Below are positions 30,570 to 32,785 of a DNA stretch of 32,785 nt, one piece after another; position 1 is the stretch's first letter; each line of letters opens with the position of its first letter. The notes beneath the pieces are model-generated. The model was given only the letters and a program-made list of their open reading frames with translations. It was not told the origin of the DNA and did not search any database. The stretch comes from CAYRVX01 sp964642165 (lineage in GTDB: Bacteria > Planctomycetota > Phycisphaerae > SM23-33): contig CAZXOC010000050.1 in the NCBI GenBank assembly GCA_964642165.1, positions 1 to 32,785 on the forward strand. The letters run 5' to 3'. The translations under genes and the position numbers were made by a program.

Positions 30570-31268
30570 TCACAAGGCGGCCATCAACTCCGCCTGGAAC
30601 CGACGGGCCTCGCCGAGCCCTCCCTCACCGGCAAGATGAGCCCATGCTTGCTCCAGTCGGCCCGCAGCAGCCTGGTAGTCGCGTTGGGTCTTGCGGATCC
30701 GCTGCCGGACGGGCTGCTGGGCAAGGCGCGATGCCGGGTCCGGGTAGCACTCGATCTCGCGCCCCATGGCCCGGTCAGTCGGGAACAGCGCCGCCACCAC
30801 CCAGGCCTCGGTGCTCTTGGAGGGCATGCAGATGACGGTCCTCGGAGGCGTCGCGGCCTCCCCGCACCAGCTCAGCAGGACCTCGCGCAGCTCGTTGGTG
30901 GTCGCGGCCGCCGGAGGGCAGGGCCGTTCGCAGGGGAGTGCCTCATCGCCGCACTCGGGTGTGATGGAGTCGTCGGCGTAGCTCTTGCCGGCGACGTCCG
31001 CGTCGACGTGCAGGAGGAGCAGGTCGTAGTTCTCGAACAGAAGGGCATCACCCGCCAGGCGCCCGCCACCGCGCCCTGCTGCCTGCTTGCACCACCGGTA
31101 GACGCCCGTCCAGCCGCCACCAAGCGGCCCGAAGGCGAGCGATCCCTCGGGCTGCAATTGCTTCAGCACGAACGGACGATCCCCGAGAACGGACCGCAAT
31201 GCGGCGTCGATCACGATCCGGTCCGTCGGCCCCTCCGCCACGAGGGCGATCCGCAGGGGATCAGACAT
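30570..31268 (-). CDS. TOPRIM-like protein, partner of the adjacent ATPase
   Basis: A 232-aa protein. The start codon lies inside the end of the ATPase gene (8-nt overlap, ATGTCTGA), so the two are translationally coupled. The first strand ends in VAEGPTD (Glu12, Asp16), and a later strand carries LLLHVDADVAG (Asp89, Asp91, Gly94). These fit the TOPRIM motifs E and DxDxxG found in OLD nucleases, DUF4435 and DUF4276/RloB-like proteins. PSKSTEAWVVA (about 147-157) resembles the conserved Lys/Glu region of the RloB-like group. LPCERPC is a cysteine pair of unknown role. In known systems such proteins cut nucleic acid when released or activated by the ATPase. I cannot assign a named system. It is followed by the GT2::cysK chimera after 140 bp. 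Confidence 0.75.
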   Translation of the reverse strand: MSDPLRIALVAEGPTDRIVIDAALRSVLGDRPFVLKQLQPEGSLAFGPLGGGWTGVYRWCKQAAGRGGGRLAGDALLFENYDLLLLHVDADVAGKSYADDSITPECGDEALPCERPCPPAAATTNELREVLLSWCGEAATPPRTVICMPSKSTEAWVVAALFPTDRAMGREIECYPDPASRLAQQPVRQRIRKTQRDYQAAAGRLEQAWAHLAGEGGLGEARRFQAELMAAL

Positions 31269-32451
31269 TCGGGACTCCCCCCAGCAGTCCGTTCATCCAC
31301 ATACGCGACAGGGTCCAGTCCTTGCCTGGGCGTTTGGCGCTCGCTGCTGCGAGGTCAATACGCCGGACATCCGTGTGGCCCCGGCTGTCCCGGTCGACCG
31401 CGAACAAGCGCACGTTCGGCTGGTCCAGCGGGAGGCCGTCCAGCACGGCCGGATTGTGCGTCGTAAGGAGCCACTGCTGCTCCCGATGCATTCGCTGTGT
31501 CCACGAGCAGAGGGATGCCATCAAGCGCTGAGCAAGCCTGGGGTTCAACGCCTGGTCCATGTTGTCCACAGCCAGGCAACCGGGCCCTTTGGGGTGCAGG
31601 GCCAGCACGGCACAGTAGAGGACATAGAGCGCCCCCTCGCTCGCATCGTAGCCGGTCAACGTGTTTCTGCCTCTGCCCATGAAACGGTCATCGAATTGGA
31701 TCACCAGGCGCGAGCGCGCGGCGGAAGGAGACAACGGCACACCGGAGGATGACTTGGCGGAGAAGTCCTTCGCCCAATCAACCAGTCCCCGGACCTCATC
31801 AAGCAGGTCCGCAAGGTCCGGGTCCTTGGCCTCGGCGGCCAGCAGCTCCCCGACGGCCTCGGGCAGGCGTCCGCCGGCCAGGCCCACGGGCTCACGAGAT
31901 TGCAGGTCCTGGACCAGGCCGCGCAGGCACGGCGTGTTCGGGCAGTGAATGCTGTAGTTCCGAAGCTCATCCATCAGATCCAGTGCCGGGTCGCCCGGCT
32001 GGAGCTTGACGGTCTCAAGGACGGCCATGCCTTGCTCCTGGTTGTGCTTGCCTGCGCTGGTCGTGGTACGCGTAACAACGGTCTCTTCCGGGCTGCGCCG
32101 AAGATACTCCGTCTTGAACCGCCAGGCCGGATTGGGCTTCTCTATCGGGTTCCAGAGCGTTACGTTGAGCGAGGCGCCGTGCGCGGATTCCGCCCCAAGA
32201 GCGATGTGTGAGACCCTACCCAGCCCCGGGAACGCCGTCTTGTAGAGCCGCGGCACGCCGGGACGCACGCCGCGCCGCAGCAACGTCTCGTCGTCGACGC
32301 GGCCGGACGCGGCGGCGCCGAGCACACCCAGCGCCTCCAGGAGGTTGCTCTTGCCGCTGCCGTTGGCGCCGATGAAGACGTTGATGCCAGCCAGGTCCAA
32401 CTGAACGTCGACAAGCGACTTGAAGCGTTGGACCGATAGGCTTCTCAGCAT
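31261..32451 (-). CDS. SMC/OLD-like AAA_21-type ATPase of a two-gene defence-like module
   Basis: A 396-aa protein. The ATG at 32451 has GGAGAG 7 bp upstream; the longer frame lacks such a site. It begins MLRSLSVQRFKSL, the usual start of this ATPase family. Walker A is GANGSGKS (28-35). The ABC-like signature is probably DASEGALYVLY. The Walker B region reads CLAVDNMDQALNP, with Asp296 followed by Asn297 in place of the catalytic Glu. The switch histidine is His332 in LLTTHNP. The order matches OLD, RecF-like and phage-defence ATPases such as those paired with TOPRIM or HNH effectors. It is first in a two-gene operon with its own promoter. Role as a sensor is inferred. Confidence 0.85.
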   Translation of the reverse strand: MLRSLSVQRFKSLVDVQLDLAGINVFIGANGSGKSNLLEALGVLGAAASGRVDDETLLRRGVRPGVPRLYKTAFPGLGRVSHIALGAESAHGASLNVTLWNPIEKPNPAWRFKTEYLRRSPEETVVTRTTTSAGKHNQEQGMAVLETVKLQPGDPALDLMDELRNYSIHCPNTPCLRGLVQDLQSREPVGLAGGRLPEAVGELLAAEAKDPDLADLLDEVRGLVDWAKDFSAKSSSGVPLSPSAARSRLVIQFDDRFMGRGRNTLTGYDASEGALYVLYCAVLALHPKGPGCLAVDNMDQALNPRLAQRLMASLCSWTQRMHREQQWLLTTHNPAVLDGLPLDQPNVRLFAVDRDSRGHTDVRRIDLAAASAKRPGKDWTLSRMWMNGLLGGVPNV

Positions 32452-32544
32452 GATGGTCTCTCCAGGAGCTTCCCTGCAGATCGGCGATCCCGTTCTGGGG
32501 CGGTTCACGTGGCCATGGGCTATCCCTACATCCGATCAACGTTG

Positions 32545-32573
32545 AGTGTACAGGCCTCGGCATGCGGCTGCAA
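32545..32573 (-). promoter_or_regulatory. Promoter of the ATPase/TOPRIM operon
   Basis: On the minus strand, TTGCAG (32573-32568), a 17-bp spacer and TACACT (32550-32545). The start would be near 32538, giving a leader of about 87 nt. It lies between the cysK stop and the ATPase, so the module has its own transcription. Confidence 0.45.
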
Positions 32574-32615
32574 CGCGGCGGGAATGGGCGATGGGCGGCG
32601 GGGACCGTACCTTCG

Positions 32616-32635
32616 CGTCGTCGGAAGCCACGACG
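32616..32635 (-). terminator. Hairpin after cysK, possible weak terminator
   Basis: The 6-bp stem CGTCGT / ACGACG with an 8-nt loop lies 14 bp past the cysK stop. No T tract follows, so it may be a stability element or a factor-dependent site. Confidence 0.25.
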
Positions 32636-32642
32636 GATCCCC

Positions 32643-32743
32643 GCGGAATCACAGCAGCGCCGTCGAGAAGTAGCGCTCCGCGCGGTCCGGCAGAACGGTG
32701 GCGATGTTGCCGGGGATCTTCCGGGCGAGCTGGCGGGCCGCCC
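32643..32743 (-). repeat. Copy B of the 101-bp direct repeat (3' end of cysK, in place)
   Basis: Same orientation as copy A at 30115-30215. The four differences all fall at third codon positions and leave the protein unchanged. This copy is continuous with further cysteine synthase sequence to the window edge, so it is the original location. Confidence 0.95.
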
Positions 32744-32785
32744 AGACGTTCGCGCCGCTGCTGATGCCCACCAGCAGGCCGAAGT
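32649..32785 (-). CDS. cysK: Cysteine synthase (O-acetylserine sulfhydrylase), C-terminal end only
   Basis: The last 45 codons are visible, read leftward from the window edge: FGLLVGISSGANVWAARQL, RKIPGNIATVLPD, RAERYFSTALL and stop. GISSGA is the conserved late loop of the PLP fold-type II cysteine synthases, which contacts the PLP ring and phosphate environment, and PDRAERYFSTALL is the usual end. The enzyme makes cysteine from O-acetylserine and sulfide. CysK and CysM cannot be separated from this fragment. The gene lies upstream of the ATPase operon on the same strand. Confidence 0.85.
   Translation of the reverse strand, partial: FGLLVGISSGANVWAARQLARKIPGNIATVLPDRAERYFSTALL

Noticed and set aside
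30115..32743. Integrase att site or transposon ends
   Set aside because: The direct repeats are coding sequence of cysK with no terminal inverted repeats, and no integrase, transposase or tRNA lies in the window. Recombination is certain only as a general idea.
1..32785. CRISPR array, tRNA, rRNA or insertion sequence
   Set aside because: No repeat-spacer pattern, no tRNA-like cloverleaf and no transposase motif were seen on either strand.

Overview
ORGANISM. Very GC-rich DNA, split by a 100-N scaffold gap, so this is a draft or metagenome assembly. A Tat-exported Gfo/Idh/MocA oxidoreductase, a methyltransferase/PQQ-propeller fusion, a PEP-CTERM protein with dockerin-like repeats and a B12-dependent ribonucleotide reductase point to a Planctomycetota-like bacterium. 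This is inference from gene content; no rRNA or tRNA is present. LAYOUT. (1) 1-5.9 kb, minus strand: a NifU-like Fe-S protein, a small lipoprotein, a TrpG/PabA amidotransferase, a secreted GH5-like glycosidase, a Tat oxidoreductase and the start of one more exported protein. (2) 5.9-10.25 kb: a divergent control region and nrdJ on the plus strand. The nrdJ promoter carries two NrdR-like boxes 31 bp apart, followed by a leader with long complementary arms. After nrdJ, at about 9.9-10.07 kb, lies what looks like an undescribed small RNA gene: promoter, two hairpins with unrelated stems but the same 10-nt C/U-rich loop, and a T tract. (3) 10.25-12.4 kb, plus strand: a PEP-CTERM metalloprotease-like protein, a GNAT acetyltransferase and YbeY. 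(4) 12.5-26.7 kb, minus strand: a surface-polysaccharide or glycolipid cluster with two GT39-like membrane glycosyltransferases, a Wzx-like flippase, an alkaline-phosphatase-superfamily (sulfatase-like) enzyme, an NAD-dependent epimerase, a radical SAM/SPASM enzyme, a GT4, two DPM1-like GT2 enzymes and a GT4 fused to an LPG-synthase/UPF0104-type membrane domain (crossing the gap). (5) 26.8-30.0 kb: an exported methyltransferase/PQQ-propeller protein. (6) 30.1-32.8 kb: the most unusual segment. An ATPase (OLD/AAA_21-like) and a TOPRIM-like protein form a tight two-gene operon resembling ATPase-nuclease anti-phage modules. A 101-bp direct repeat of the 3' end of a cysteine synthase gene lies on both sides of it. 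One copy is the true cysK end at the window edge; the other is fused in frame to the 5' third of a GT2 gene, giving a chimeric ORF. HOW IT FITS TOGETHER. The GT2 enzymes probably load sugars onto a polyprenyl carrier, the GT39 enzymes use such donors at the membrane, the GT4s and epimerase build the glycan, and the flippase exports it. The ATPase/TOPRIM module looks like accessory DNA placed between this cluster and cysK.
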